Source: an uncultured Oscillibacter sp.
Lineage (GTDB): Bacteria > Bacillota > Clostridia > Oscillospirales > Oscillospiraceae
Direction: 5' to 3'
Length of the DNA: 64,000 nucleotides
Assembly (NCBI GenBank): GCA_910583785.1
Contig: CAJTZK010000001.1
Location: forward strand, 248,001 to 312,000
In this document: piece after piece, positions 15,179-23,272 of the stretch
How positions within the stretch are numbered: position 1 is the stretch's first letter
How the letters are laid out: each line of letters starts with the position of its first letter
Translations under genes and position numbers: made by a program
Notes under the pieces: model-generated
Database searches by the model: none
What the model was told of the DNA's origin: nothing
The model's input: the letters and a program-made list of their open reading frames with translations, nothing else

Positions 15179-16462
15179 CTAGAGCCTGTATTCAGCGGTT
15201 GTGAATACAGGTTCTTCATTTTGGGGCATACCTGGCGGCCAATAGAGGGCTACGCTTAAATCGTTGACGTTGGTGCCCGTGGGCCCGGTGACGATCAGTC
15301 CTCCCGCCCGCTCCAGGGCGTGGTAGGAGTCGTTCTCCGCCAGTACCGCCGGGACCTCGATCCCCTGTTCCCGGAGCAGGGCCCAGGTCCCGCTGTCCAC
15401 AAAGCCCCCCGCCGCGTCCGTGGGGCCGTCGGTACCGTCGGAGCCAACGGAGAACAGGGCCGTCCCCTCCATCCCCGCCAGGATGGGAGCCGCCGCCAGG
15501 GCCAGCTCCTGGTTCCGTCCCCCCTTTCCCTGCCCGGTGAGCTTCACCACCGTCTCGCCGCCTAGGATCAGGGCCAGGGGACGTTCCGCCCTCCGCTCCC
15601 GGAGCAAGGCCCGGGCCAGGGCCTCCCCGGTTTCCCGGGCCTCTCCCGACGCCCGGTCCGTGAGGACGCGGGACTCGTAGCCCAATCCACGGCAGATCTC
15701 CGCCGCCGTTTGGCAGAGCTGGGAGACGCTGCCGCAGACATGGCTCTCCACATGGGGCAGCGCCGCCGGAAGGGGCCGGGCCAGAAGCGCCATTGCCTGG
15801 GAGGACAGCTTTAAACCGTACTTCCCCGCCACCGCCAGGGTCTCCTCCAGGGTGGAGGCGTCCACGGCGGCGGGGCCGGAGGCGATCATGTCCAGACGGT
15901 CCCCCAGCACGTCGGAGAGAACCACGGAAAACACCCGGGCCGGGGCGCACGCTTCCCCGAAGCGCCCCCCCTTCACGTTGGACAGCCGCTTGCGGACCCG
16001 GTTGACCTCCTGGATGTCCGCGCCGCAGGCCAGGAGCTGGCGGTTGATATCCCGGAATTCCTCCAGCGGGAGGTCCGAGGACTCGAAGAGGGCGGACCCA
16101 CCGCCGGAGAGGAGGAACAAAACGGAGTCCCCCTCCCCCAAGTCCCGGACCAGCTCCAGCGCCCGTTCCGACGCGGCGAAGGAGGCGGCGTCGGCCACCG
16201 GGTGCCCCGCTTCCAGAATCTCCACGCCCGGGAGGGGGCCCTGGCTGTGGCCGTACTTCGTGACCACCAGCCCGCCGTCCGCCTCTATGGCCCCCAGGGC
16301 GGCGGAGGCCATCCGCCACGCCGCCTTCCCCACGGCGATGATCCGCGTCCGGCCGGGGCCGGGGCGGAAGCCCTTCAAAGCCTCCTTCACCGCCACATCC
16401 GGCAGGGCCCGGCGGATCGCCCCGGTGTAAATCCGTTCCGCGTGCCTCCGCAGCTCCGCCAT
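15179..16462 (-). CDS. Glycerate 2-kinase (DUF4147/MOFRL family)
   Basis: A 427-residue enzyme of the glycerate kinase type II family (GckA/TtuD, sometimes labelled hydroxypyruvate reductase). It phosphorylates D-glycerate to 2-phosphoglycerate. The N-terminal DUF4147 domain includes VGKAAWRMA, the phosphate-binding FLLSGGGSAL, and VRKRLSNVKGGR. The C-terminal MOFRL domain has ILGGETVVKLTGQGKGGRNQELAL and VGSDGTDGPTDAAGG. It is divergent from the isomerase-aldolase pair, and the two promoters face away from each other 13 bp apart, so they may be co-controlled. No signal peptide; cytoplasmic. Confidence 0.92.
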   Translation of the reverse strand: MAELRRHAERIYTGAIRRALPDVAVKEALKGFRPGPGRTRIIAVGKAAWRMASAALGAIEADGGLVVTKYGHSQGPLPGVEILEAGHPVADAASFAASERALELVRDLGEGDSVLFLLSGGGSALFESSDLPLEEFRDINRQLLACGADIQEVNRVRKRLSNVKGGRFGEACAPARVFSVVLSDVLGDRLDMIASGPAAVDASTLEETLAVAGKYGLKLSSQAMALLARPLPAALPHVESHVCGSVSQLCQTAAEICRGLGYESRVLTDRASGEARETGEALARALLRERRAERPLALILGGETVVKLTGQGKGGRNQELALAAAPILAGMEGTALFSVGSDGTDGPTDAAGGFVDSGTWALLREQGIEVPAVLAENDSYHALERAGGLIVTGPTGTNVNDLSVALYWPPGMPQNEEPVFTTAEYRL

Positions 16463-16491
16463 AAGCGCCGCCTCCTTTTCCGGTTTGCCTC

Positions 16492-16520
16492 AGTATACCG
16501 GAACGGCCGGAAAAAGGCAA
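16492..16520 (-). promoter_or_regulatory. Sigma-A promoter of the glycerate kinase gene
   Basis: Minus strand: -35 TTGCCT (16520-16515), a 17-nt spacer, -10 TATACT (16497-16492). Back-to-back with the promoter of the isomerase-aldolase pair. Confidence 0.8.
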
Positions 16521-16533
16521 TCGTTTTTTCCGT

Positions 16534-16562
16534 TTGCATTTTCCCGCCCAATGGGGTATGAT
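16534..16562 (+). promoter_or_regulatory. Sigma-A promoter of the isomerase-aldolase pair
   Basis: -35 TTGCAT (16534-16539), a 17-nt spacer, -10 TATGAT (16557-16562). Its position shows that the isomerase must start downstream, at 16615, and not at any earlier in-frame ATG. Confidence 0.8.
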
Positions 16563-16614
16563 GTTGAAAACGCTGGACGGGGCTTCCGCCCTGTCGCATA
16601 AGGAGGCGCGGCAC

Positions 16615-17667
16615 ATGAAGCGGATGGACGGGGGAATGCCCTTCCTCCTGCAATATGAAAACGTGGCCTGGTACGAGGACGGAAGGGTCCGCATTCTGGA
16701 CCGCCGGGTTTATCCCAGGAAGGTCCGGTTCGAGGTCTGCGAGACTTACCAGGAGGTGGTCCGGGCCATCGCGGACATGGTGACCCAGAGCGCCGGGCCC
16801 TACACCGCCGTGGGCATGGGCATGGCCCTGGCGGCGCACCAGGTCCGGGCCAAGGGCCGGGAGGAGCAGATGGCCTTTCTCCGCCAGGCGGCTTACGACC
16901 TGGCCCACGCCCGGCCCACCACCGCCAACCGCTATGGCCAGATCACCTTCCGCTGCGCGGATATCGCGGAGGCGGCCCTGGAGGCGGGGCAGGACCCCGC
17001 CTCCGCCATTACAGAGGACACGCTGGCATCCCTGGGGCGGCGTTACGGCGTTATGCAGCTGGTAGGGGACCAGCTGGCGGGCCTCATTCCGGAAGGCGGA
17101 ACGGTTCTCACCCAGTGCTATGGGGAGACCATTATCGGGACCCTCATACGGGCCGCCCGCCGGACGGGGAAATCCTTCCGGGTCTTCTGCGCGGAGACCC
17201 GGCCCTTTCTCCAAGGGGCCCGGCTCACGGCCAGCTGCTTTGCCCAGGCGGGCTTTGACACCACGGTGCTCACAGACAATATGGTGGCCTACGCCATGGA
17301 GCGGGAAGGAATCGACGTCTTTACCTCCGCCGCGGACACCATCGCCCGGGACGGGCACATCGCCAACAAAACCGGAACCTTCCAGATAGCCATTCTCGCC
17401 AAGTATTTCGGCGTTCCCTACTACGTCACCGGCATCCCCGACCGGGACAAGCGGTCCGCTTCGGACATCGTCATTGAGCAGCGGGACCCCGGACCCGTGC
17501 TCACCTCCTGGGGCATCCCCAATACCGTTCCGGAGGTCCAGGGGATCTACCCCTCCTTTGATGTGACGCCTCCCCATTTGATTTCCGGAGTCGTGACGGA
17601 CAAGGGGGTCTATGTCCCCTATCTGCTGGACCAATATTTCCGCTCGGACGTGCGGGACTTTTATTAA
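16615..17667 (+). CDS. MtnA/DrdI-type aldose-1-phosphate isomerase
   Basis: A 350-residue member of the eIF2B-like family that converts 5-methylthioribose 1-phosphate (MtnA) or 5-deoxyribose 1-phosphate (DrdI) to the ribulose form. Family motifs are present though divergent: RPTTANRYG (near 100), the catalytic cysteine in TQCYGE (C168), ETRPFLQGARLTA (near 194-206) and the catalytic aspartate in SAADTIARDG (D241), then IANKTGTF. Start ATG 16615 has GGAGG upstream. It is followed after 24 bp by a class II aldolase, which favours a deoxypentose/DHAP-shunt role over classic methionine salvage. No sugar-1-phosphate kinase or nucleosidase is adjacent. Confidence 0.85.
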   Translation: MKRMDGGMPFLLQYENVAWYEDGRVRILDRRVYPRKVRFEVCETYQEVVRAIADMVTQSAGPYTAVGMGMALAAHQVRAKGREEQMAFLRQAAYDLAHARPTTANRYGQITFRCADIAEAALEAGQDPASAITEDTLASLGRRYGVMQLVGDQLAGLIPEGGTVLTQCYGETIIGTLIRAARRTGKSFRVFCAETRPFLQGARLTASCFAQAGFDTTVLTDNMVAYAMEREGIDVFTSAADTIARDGHIANKTGTFQIAILAKYFGVPYYVTGIPDRDKRSASDIVIEQRDPGPVLTSWGIPNTVPEVQGIYPSFDVTPPHLISGVVTDKGVYVPYLLDQYFRSDVRDFY

Positions 17668-17691
17668 AGAGGTTGAAAAGGAGGAACGGTT

Positions 17692-18357
17692 ATGCTGCTG
17701 CAAAACGAGCGGGAGCTGGTGGTGGAGTACGGTAAAAGGATGAGCGCCGACCGTCTCAGCACCGGAACCAGCGGCAATATCAGCGTCTATGTCCCGGAAG
17801 AAGGCCTGCTGGCCATCAGCCCCTCCGGCATCGGCTACTTCAGCACCCAGCCGGAGGACGTAGTGGTCATGGACCTGGAGGCCCATATTGTGGAGGGGGC
17901 CCGGAAGCCCTCCAGTGAGTGGGCCCTCCACACCCTCTTTTATAAAAATAAACCCCATATCCGGGCCGTGGTCCACACCCACTCCATGTACTGCACCACC
18001 TTCGCCGTGCTGGGCCAGCCCCTCCAGGCTGTCCATTACGCCATCGCCGACGCGGGGGCGGCGGCGGTTCCCTGCGCGCCCTACTATCCCTTCGGCACCC
18101 TGGAGCTGGCGGAGGCCGCCGTCCGGACCGCCGGGGACAGCGGCGCCGTACTGCTGGGAAATCACGGGCTGGTGGCCTGCGGGAAGGACCTAGCCGGGGC
18201 CTATGGTTTGGCACTGAACCTGGAGTACGTGGCGGAGCTCCAATACCGGGCCCGGTGCATCGGGACGCCCAACATCCTCAGCGCGGAGGCCATGGAGGAC
18301 GTCATGGAGCGGTTTAAATCCTACGGGCAGCCGGACGGTAAAAAAACAGGCTACTAG
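17692..18357 (+). CDS. Class II aldolase (fuculose-phosphate/deoxyribulose-phosphate type)
   Basis: A 221-residue zinc-dependent class II aldolase/adducin-family enzyme. Phosphate-binding and metal motifs are visible: STGTSGNIS (23-31), SPSG, the acid/base glutamate E76 in SSEWALH, the zinc ligands H95 and H97 in VVHTHSMY, and H158 in LLGNHGLVACG. Paired with the MtnA/DrdI-type isomerase it would cleave 5-deoxyribulose 1-phosphate (or the methylthio analogue) to DHAP and an aldehyde. L-fuculose phosphate aldolase is the alternative; no fucose genes are nearby. A GGAGG site precedes ATG 17692. Confidence 0.87.
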   Translation: MLLQNERELVVEYGKRMSADRLSTGTSGNISVYVPEEGLLAISPSGIGYFSTQPEDVVVMDLEAHIVEGARKPSSEWALHTLFYKNKPHIRAVVHTHSMYCTTFAVLGQPLQAVHYAIADAGAAAVPCAPYYPFGTLELAEAAVRTAGDSGAVLLGNHGLVACGKDLAGAYGLALNLEYVAELQYRARCIGTPNILSAEAMEDVMERFKSYGQPDGKKTGY

Positions 18358-18364
18358 AAACCAT

Positions 18365-18397
18365 AAAGCGGCGGGGCGCTGTGCGTCCCGCCGCTTT
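18365..18397. terminator. Bidirectional terminator
   Basis: AAAGCGGCGGG (18365-18375) pairs with CCCGCCGCTTT (18387-18397). It sits between the convergent aldolase and xdhC genes and can serve both directions. Confidence 0.8.
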
Positions 18398-18401
18398 GGC
18401 G

Positions 18402-18908
18402 TCACTGGGGCAGTTCCTTCCCCAGCCGCTTGTACATGGTTTTCTTCACCGCCCGGAGGATGTTCTCGTACCCCGTACAGCGGCAGAGGTGGCCGGAGAG
18501 GAGCTTCCGCAGTTCTGCGTCCGTGTACTCCCTGCCGGATTCCAGAATCTCCACCGCCGTCAGGATGAAGCCCGGGGAGCAGAAGCCGCACTGGATGGCC
18601 GCCTCGTCCACGAAGGCCTGCTGGATGTCGGAAAGCTCCCCGTTAGGGCCCAGGAGGCCCTCCAGGGTCCGTACCTTCTTCCCCTCCGCCCAGACCGCCA
18701 GATAGATGCAGGAGTTGAAGGCCTCGCCGTTGATGAGGACGTTGCAGGCCCCGCACTCCCCCACCTCGCAGCCCTTTTTCACGCTGGTCATCCGGAAGTC
18801 GTTCCGCAGCATGTCGGTGAGGCTGGCCCGGACGTCCACCGTCCGCTCCACGTCCTCGCCGTTGAGGTTAAAATGAACGGTCTGGTATTGCATCTCGTGT
18901 CTCTCCAT
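18402..18908 (-). CDS. xdhC: Xanthine dehydrogenase-type 2Fe-2S subunit
   Basis: A 168-residue iron-sulphur subunit of a three-subunit molybdenum hydroxylase. The N-terminal plant-ferredoxin-type cluster is bound by CEVGECGACNV plus a later NSC. The C-terminal helical cluster domain holds QCGFCSPG and CRCTGY. It passes electrons from the Mo centre to the FAD subunit. ATG 18908 overlaps the stop of the FAD subunit by one base (TGATG); GTG 18911 and ATG 18893 are possible alternatives. Last gene of the operon, followed by a terminator. Confidence 0.93.
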   Translation of the reverse strand: MERHEMQYQTVHFNLNGEDVERTVDVRASLTDMLRNDFRMTSVKKGCEVGECGACNVLINGEAFNSCIYLAVWAEGKKVRTLEGLLGPNGELSDIQQAFVDEAAIQCGFCSPGFILTAVEILESGREYTDAELRKLLSGHLCRCTGYENILRAVKKTMYKRLGKELPQ

Positions 18909-19789
18909 CACAGGACACCTCCCGCCAGTCTTACGGATTCAATGAAGGCCCGCTTCGCGCTCTCCACGGCAATGTGGAGGCGGAAGTCCTTGGCCGCCCG
19001 CCAGGAATCCCGGGGATTGATGTCCTCCTTGACGGTCTGGGCAAACTGCTCCGCCAGCTCCAGGCTGACGGGCTGGCCCGCCGCCAGCCGCTCCGCCGTC
19101 CCGGCCCGCAGGGGCACGGGCCCCGCCACGCCAAAGGCCACCCGGGCCCTCTCCACCGTTTTCTTGTCGGCGGAGAGGCGGACGTTGACGGAGGTTCCCA
19201 GGGTGGCGATGTCCATGGCGTTCCGCATGGCGTATTTGATATAGTGGCCAAAGCAGTTTTCGTAGCTCTCCTTGGAAATCAGGATGGCGGTCTGGATTTC
19301 GCCCTCCCGGAGGTCCACCTTGCCCGCCTTGATATAGAACTCCTGGATGGACTGGCGGCGGACGCCGCCGGGGCCCGTCAGCTCCACCACGGCGTCCCAA
19401 GCGTGGAGGGTGGAGGCGGAGTCGGCGGAGGTGACGCCGTTGCAGGTGTTCCCGCCGATGGTGCCGATGTTCCGGATCTGGGGGCCGCCCACCTGGTCCA
19501 CGGCCTCGCCCAGGACGTTGATATAGGTTTGAATCAGGGGGTCCCGGGTGATATGGGAGAAACTGGTCATCGAGCCGATGCGGAGGGTCCCGTCCGTGTC
19601 CAGGGACACGCCCCGGATTTCGTCCAGGGCCTGGATGGAGATCAGCTCCGCCCCGGCCCGCTTGCCCTCCCGCATCTGGACCAGCACGTCGGAGCCTCCG
19701 GCGATGACCTGGGCCCCGGGATGGGCCAGCCGGAGGGCCACGGCGTCCTTCACGCTTTTGGCCTGGTACAAGGCTTTCATGTCATACAT
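18908..19789 (-). CDS. xdhB: Xanthine dehydrogenase-type FAD-binding subunit
   Basis: A 293-residue flavoprotein subunit. The FAD-binding signatures are AGGSDVLVQMREG (pyrophosphate loop) and IRNIGTIGGNTCNGVTSAD. The C-terminal CO-dehydrogenase-flavoprotein domain follows. The start is ATG 19789, with AGGAGG about 10 nt upstream right after the XdhA stop; the longer open frame upstream overlaps xdhA and is rejected. Together with the flanking genes it forms the XdhA-XdhB-XdhC order. Confidence 0.93.
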   Translation of the reverse strand: MYDMKALYQAKSVKDAVALRLAHPGAQVIAGGSDVLVQMREGKRAGAELISIQALDEIRGVSLDTDGTLRIGSMTSFSHITRDPLIQTYINVLGEAVDQVGGPQIRNIGTIGGNTCNGVTSADSASTLHAWDAVVELTGPGGVRRQSIQEFYIKAGKVDLREGEIQTAILISKESYENCFGHYIKYAMRNAMDIATLGTSVNVRLSADKKTVERARVAFGVAGPVPLRAGTAERLAAGQPVSLELAEQFAQTVKEDINPRDSWRAAKDFRLHIAVESAKRAFIESVRLAGGVL

Positions 19790-19805
19790 ACGCTGGGGCC
19801 CTCCT

Positions 19806-22100
19806 TTAGTCGTTGATGAGCCCCGCCTCTTTGAACTTCCGGTAGAGGACGTGGGGCGTGATGGGACAGGAGTCAATGGCAACTCCGGTGGCATTCAGAA
19901 TGGCATTCCGGATGGCCGGGGCGCCGGAACAGGCCGGGGGCTCGCCCAGGGCCTTGGTGCCGTAAGGACTGGTGGGCTCCGGGTTCTCCACGAAGCCAAC
20001 CTCTAGCGCCGGGTGGTCCATAAAGGTGGACAGCTTATAGTCCAGGAGGTTGTTGTTTAAAGGCTTTCCGGTCTTCTCGTCGAACTTCAATTCCTCGGAA
20101 AGGCCATACCCGATGGCCATGGACATACCGCCGTGGACCTGGGCCTCCGCCAGGGCGGGATTGATGAGGGTGCCGCAGTCGTGGACATTCACCAGCCGCA
20201 GGAGGTTCACCTTGCACATGGGGATGTCCACCTCCACCTCCGCGAAGGAGCAGCCGAAGGAATAGGCGTTGCTCTTGATTTGGGCGGTGGTCTCGGCGGT
20301 GATGTGCTGGCTGTGCTCCAGGGAATAAAGGCTCTCCGTCGCCAGGTCGCCCAGGGATTTCAAAATGCGCCCGTCGCTCTTGCGGACAATCTGCCCATCC
20401 ACCAGGTCCAGGTTGGAAACCGGCATCCGGGTCTGCTCGTGGGCAACGGCCAGGATGCGCTCCCGGAGGGCCAGGGCCGTCTGCATAATGGAGAACCCGC
20501 CGATATAGGTCTGCCGGGAGGCGTAGGCCCCGGTGCCGAAGGGGGTGACGTCCGTGTCCTGGGTGGAGACCACGTGGACGTCGCCGAGGGGAACACCTAC
20601 CGCGTCGGCCACCATCTGGGAATAGGCCGTGTCGCAGCCCTGGCCGATCTCCGTCTCGCCCGTCTGGAACTGGAGGGACCCGTCCTGGTTCAGCACCATG
20701 CGGCAGGAAGAGGATTCCAGGGAGATGGGCCACACGGCGGTGTTGTACCAGAATACCGCCAGTCCCACGCCCCGGCGGACCGGGCCGTCCTGGTTTTGGT
20801 ACTCCTCAAACTTCTTCCGGTAATCCAGCATTTCCAGGGCCTTGTCCATGCACTGGTGGAAGGTGTCGGAATAGAGCTCATTTTTGGAGAAGCCGTCCAC
20901 ATAACCCATGGGCATCAGGTTCTTCCGGCGGAACTCCAGGGGGGACATGTGAAGCGCCTGGCAGATGTCGTCGATATGGCTCTCCCCGGCGAACATGGCC
21001 TGGGGGATGCCATAGCCCCGCATGGCCCCGGCGGAGGGACGGTTTGTATACACCGTCCAGCTGTCGCACTCCACGTTGGGGCAGGGGTAGAGCTGGGGGA
21101 AGGCGTTCATGCCTTTCGCCACAATGCCGTGGCCGTGGGAGGCGTAGGCCCCCTGGTTGGAAAACGCCTCCAGCTTCCGGGCCGCCAGCGTCCCGTCGGG
21201 CCGGACGTAGGAGATGATGTGGGTGCGGATGGCGTGGCGGACCCGGTTGGAGACGAAGGTCTCCTCCCGGCTGCACTCCAGCTTTACCAGCCGTCCCCCC
21301 ACCTGGGCGCAGCACCAGGCGCAGAGAGGCTCGTACAGCGCGTCCTGCTTGTTGCCGAAGCCGCCGCCGATGTAAGGCTTGATAATCCGGACTTTCCCCC
21401 AGGGGAGCCCCAGGGCCTGCCCCACCACCCGGCGGACGATGTGGGGAATCTGTGTGGAGCTGACCACCACCATCCGGCCCGCTTCCTCATAGGCGAAGCA
21501 GCCGTGATTCTCAATGTGGCAATGCTGGACGGTAGGGGTATCATACCAGCCCTCGACCCTGATCAGGCCGGGCTCCTGCCGGGCGGCCTCATAGTCCCCC
21601 CTCCGCACGTCAGAGTGGGCTAGGATATTGTTCTGGCAACGCTCCTGAATCTGGGGCGCGCCGTCCTTCATGGCCTCCTGGACGTCCAGGACGAAGGGCA
21701 GCTCCTCGTATTCCACCCGGATGGCCCGGACGGCCTGGGCCGCAGCCACCTCATCCCCGGCGATGACCACGGCCACCTCGTCGCCGTAGTAACGGACGTG
21801 CTGGTTCAGCAGCTTCCGGTCCGCCACGTCCTGGTGGTGGGGATCCGTGGACCAGGGGTGCCCCGCCGTGGGAAACTCGATGTCCGGCGCGTCAAAGCAG
21901 GTCAGGACCTTCACGACGCCGGGGACAGCCTCCGCCGCCGCCGTGTCCACGGATTTCACAAAGCCGTGGGCAATGGTGGAATGGCAGATTTTCGCGATCA
22001 GGGCTTCGCGGCCGCAGAGGTCGTCCATGTACTTGGCCCGGCCCGTGGCTTTTTCATAGGCATCCACCCGGGTTACGCTCTTGCCGACGCTTTTGCTCAT
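19806..22100 (-). CDS. xdhA: Xanthine dehydrogenase-type molybdenum-binding subunit
   Basis: A 764-residue large subunit that binds the molybdopterin cytosine dinucleotide cofactor and hydroxylates a purine-like heterocycle. The N-terminal a/b hammerhead domain starts RVDAYEKATGRAKYMDDL. Cofactor-binding segments include IGGGFGNKQD, GAMRGYGIPQAMF and the QTGETEIGQGCDT loop. The catalytic glutamate lies in the C-terminal GEPPACSGAPAIRNAI. The specific substrate cannot be fixed from sequence; xanthine or hypoxanthine is the usual guess. A GGAGG site precedes ATG 22100. The upstream region contains a direct repeat ATATGGTAA twice. Confidence 0.92.
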   Translation of the reverse strand: MSKSVGKSVTRVDAYEKATGRAKYMDDLCGREALIAKICHSTIAHGFVKSVDTAAAEAVPGVVKVLTCFDAPDIEFPTAGHPWSTDPHHQDVADRKLLNQHVRYYGDEVAVVIAGDEVAAAQAVRAIRVEYEELPFVLDVQEAMKDGAPQIQERCQNNILAHSDVRRGDYEAARQEPGLIRVEGWYDTPTVQHCHIENHGCFAYEEAGRMVVVSSTQIPHIVRRVVGQALGLPWGKVRIIKPYIGGGFGNKQDALYEPLCAWCCAQVGGRLVKLECSREETFVSNRVRHAIRTHIISYVRPDGTLAARKLEAFSNQGAYASHGHGIVAKGMNAFPQLYPCPNVECDSWTVYTNRPSAGAMRGYGIPQAMFAGESHIDDICQALHMSPLEFRRKNLMPMGYVDGFSKNELYSDTFHQCMDKALEMLDYRKKFEEYQNQDGPVRRGVGLAVFWYNTAVWPISLESSSCRMVLNQDGSLQFQTGETEIGQGCDTAYSQMVADAVGVPLGDVHVVSTQDTDVTPFGTGAYASRQTYIGGFSIMQTALALRERILAVAHEQTRMPVSNLDLVDGQIVRKSDGRILKSLGDLATESLYSLEHSQHITAETTAQIKSNAYSFGCSFAEVEVDIPMCKVNLLRLVNVHDCGTLINPALAEAQVHGGMSMAIGYGLSEELKFDEKTGKPLNNNLLDYKLSTFMDHPALEVGFVENPEPTSPYGTKALGEPPACSGAPAIRNAILNATGVAIDSCPITPHVLYRKFKEAGLIND

Positions 22101-22170
22101 TGGGTGCCCTCCTTTTCTTCTATTACCATATTTACCATATTACAACTTTGCTCCCGAAGAAAGGGGCTTC

Positions 22171-22200
22171 TTGACTGGACGGGAGGAAAGAGGATATACT
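22171..22200 (+). promoter_or_regulatory. Putative promoter of the MocA-type gene
   Basis: -35 TTGACT (22171-22176), an 18-nt spacer, -10 TATACT (22195-22200). It is divergent from the xdhA start. Confidence 0.7.
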
Positions 22201-22246
22201 ATCTTCATAAACACGCCAGCGCCTGCTGGCAATAGGGGGTAACGTG

Positions 22247-22834
22247 ATGCCGCAAACATTGGGCTGCGTGGTAATGGCGGCGGGGAACGCCCGCCGATTT
22301 GGGGACAACAAGCTGGCCGCCGGAGTCCGGGGCCGGAGCCTGGTCCTCCGGGCCCTGGAAGCGGTGCCCGGGGAGGAATTTGATACCGTGGTGGTGGTAA
22401 CCCAATACCCCGGGGTATTGGAGCTGGCGGAGCAATTCGGCTTTGCCTCCCGCCGGAACGAACATCCGGACTGGGGCATTAGCCACACCATCCATCTAGG
22501 GCTGGAGGCTTTAAAGGACTGCGGCGGGGCCATGTTCCTGGTCAGCGACCAGCCCCTTTTAAGGCGGGAGAGCGTCCAGGCCCTGGTGGAACTCTGGCGC
22601 TCCCAGCCGGATAAGATCGCCGCCCTGGCCCACGGCGGGGTCCGGGGAAATCCCTGTATCTTCCCCGCCCGGTTCTTCCCAGAGCTGCGGGAGCTCCAAG
22701 AGGACCGTGGCGGCAACACCGTCATCCGGCGGCATGAGGAGGACCTCGTTTTGCTGGAGGTGCCGGAGGAAGAACTGACGGACGTGGATACGCCGGAGGC
22801 CCTCCGGCAGGTGCGCGGGCAAGCGGACGCGTGA
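22247..22834 (+). CDS. MocA-family nucleotidyltransferase (Mo cofactor maturation)
   Basis: A 195-residue NTP-transferase. The nucleotide-binding N-terminus is VVMAAGNARRFGDNKLAA. Acidic metal-binding residues lie in VSDQPLL and near the C-terminus (ELTDVDTPEAL). The family includes MocA, which adds CMP to molybdopterin to make the dinucleotide used by xanthine dehydrogenases. Lying between two such operons, that is its probable job. ATG 22247 (or GTG 22244) follows a GGGGGT site. A clear terminator follows. Confidence 0.87.
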   Translation: MPQTLGCVVMAAGNARRFGDNKLAAGVRGRSLVLRALEAVPGEEFDTVVVVTQYPGVLELAEQFGFASRRNEHPDWGISHTIHLGLEALKDCGGAMFLVSDQPLLRRESVQALVELWRSQPDKIAALAHGGVRGNPCIFPARFFPELRELQEDRGGNTVIRRHEEDLVLLEVPEEELTDVDTPEALRQVRGQADA

Positions 22835-22845
22835 GGAATCCGGGA

Positions 22846-22872
22846 GAGGGGCGGAAGCGTCCCTCCCTTTTT
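22846..22872 (+). terminator. Intrinsic terminator after the MocA-type gene
   Basis: GAGGGGCG (22846-22853) pairs with CGTCCCTC (22858-22865) around GAAG and is followed by a T-run (22868-22872). Confidence 0.8.
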
Positions 22873-23272
22873 ATGTCCAGAGGTCCTCTATAGCCTCCGT
22901 GACCTCCGGGTCCCCCAGGCCAGCGGCATACTCCAGCAGCCACGCATACGCCCCCGGAAACGCGCCCTCCAGCAGCTACCCCGCCCGGCGGAATTCCCAC
23001 TCCCGCCATTCCGCCTCCCGGAACAAGCAGGAGGGAGCCACCCTGGAAACATGGGCGGCCACCCAGTCCGGCGGCAGGCGGAGGACCGCCCTCCGCGCCG
23101 CCGTGATGTTCCCGCAGTTCTGGCTGAGGCAGCCAGTCTCCAGTATCTCCCGTAAAATGGCTTCCGCCGCCGCCTCCGGCAAGGCTCCTATGCCAGGGAG
23201 GCGGTCATACGCCCCTGGATAAATCCGGTTGATCCGGTCAATGAAATGCCCCTCGTAAAGGTCCCGGTTCAC
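22871..23272 (-). pseudogene. Small unknown gene interrupted by in-frame TAG
   Basis: The gene starts at GTG 23272, overlapping the TGA of the upstream Mo-hydroxylase by 4 nt, so it looks translationally coupled and real. It reads 98 codons to a TAG at 22978-22976. It then continues in the same frame for 34 more sense codons of good-looking, helix-forming sequence to TAA at 22873-22871. Two similar motifs flank the TAG: YPGAYDRL near residue 18 and FPGAYAWLLEYA after it. Only one base change at the TAG would restore a ~133-residue protein. Options are a recent nonsense mutation, a sequencing error, or TAG recoding. I do not recognise the product; two cysteines and several Trp are present. Confidence 0.55.

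Noticed and set aside
16534..16614. N-terminal extension of the MtnA/DrdI-type isomerase from ATG 16534
   Set aside because: It would start inside the -35 element and code through the promoter; ATG 16615 has the ribosome site.
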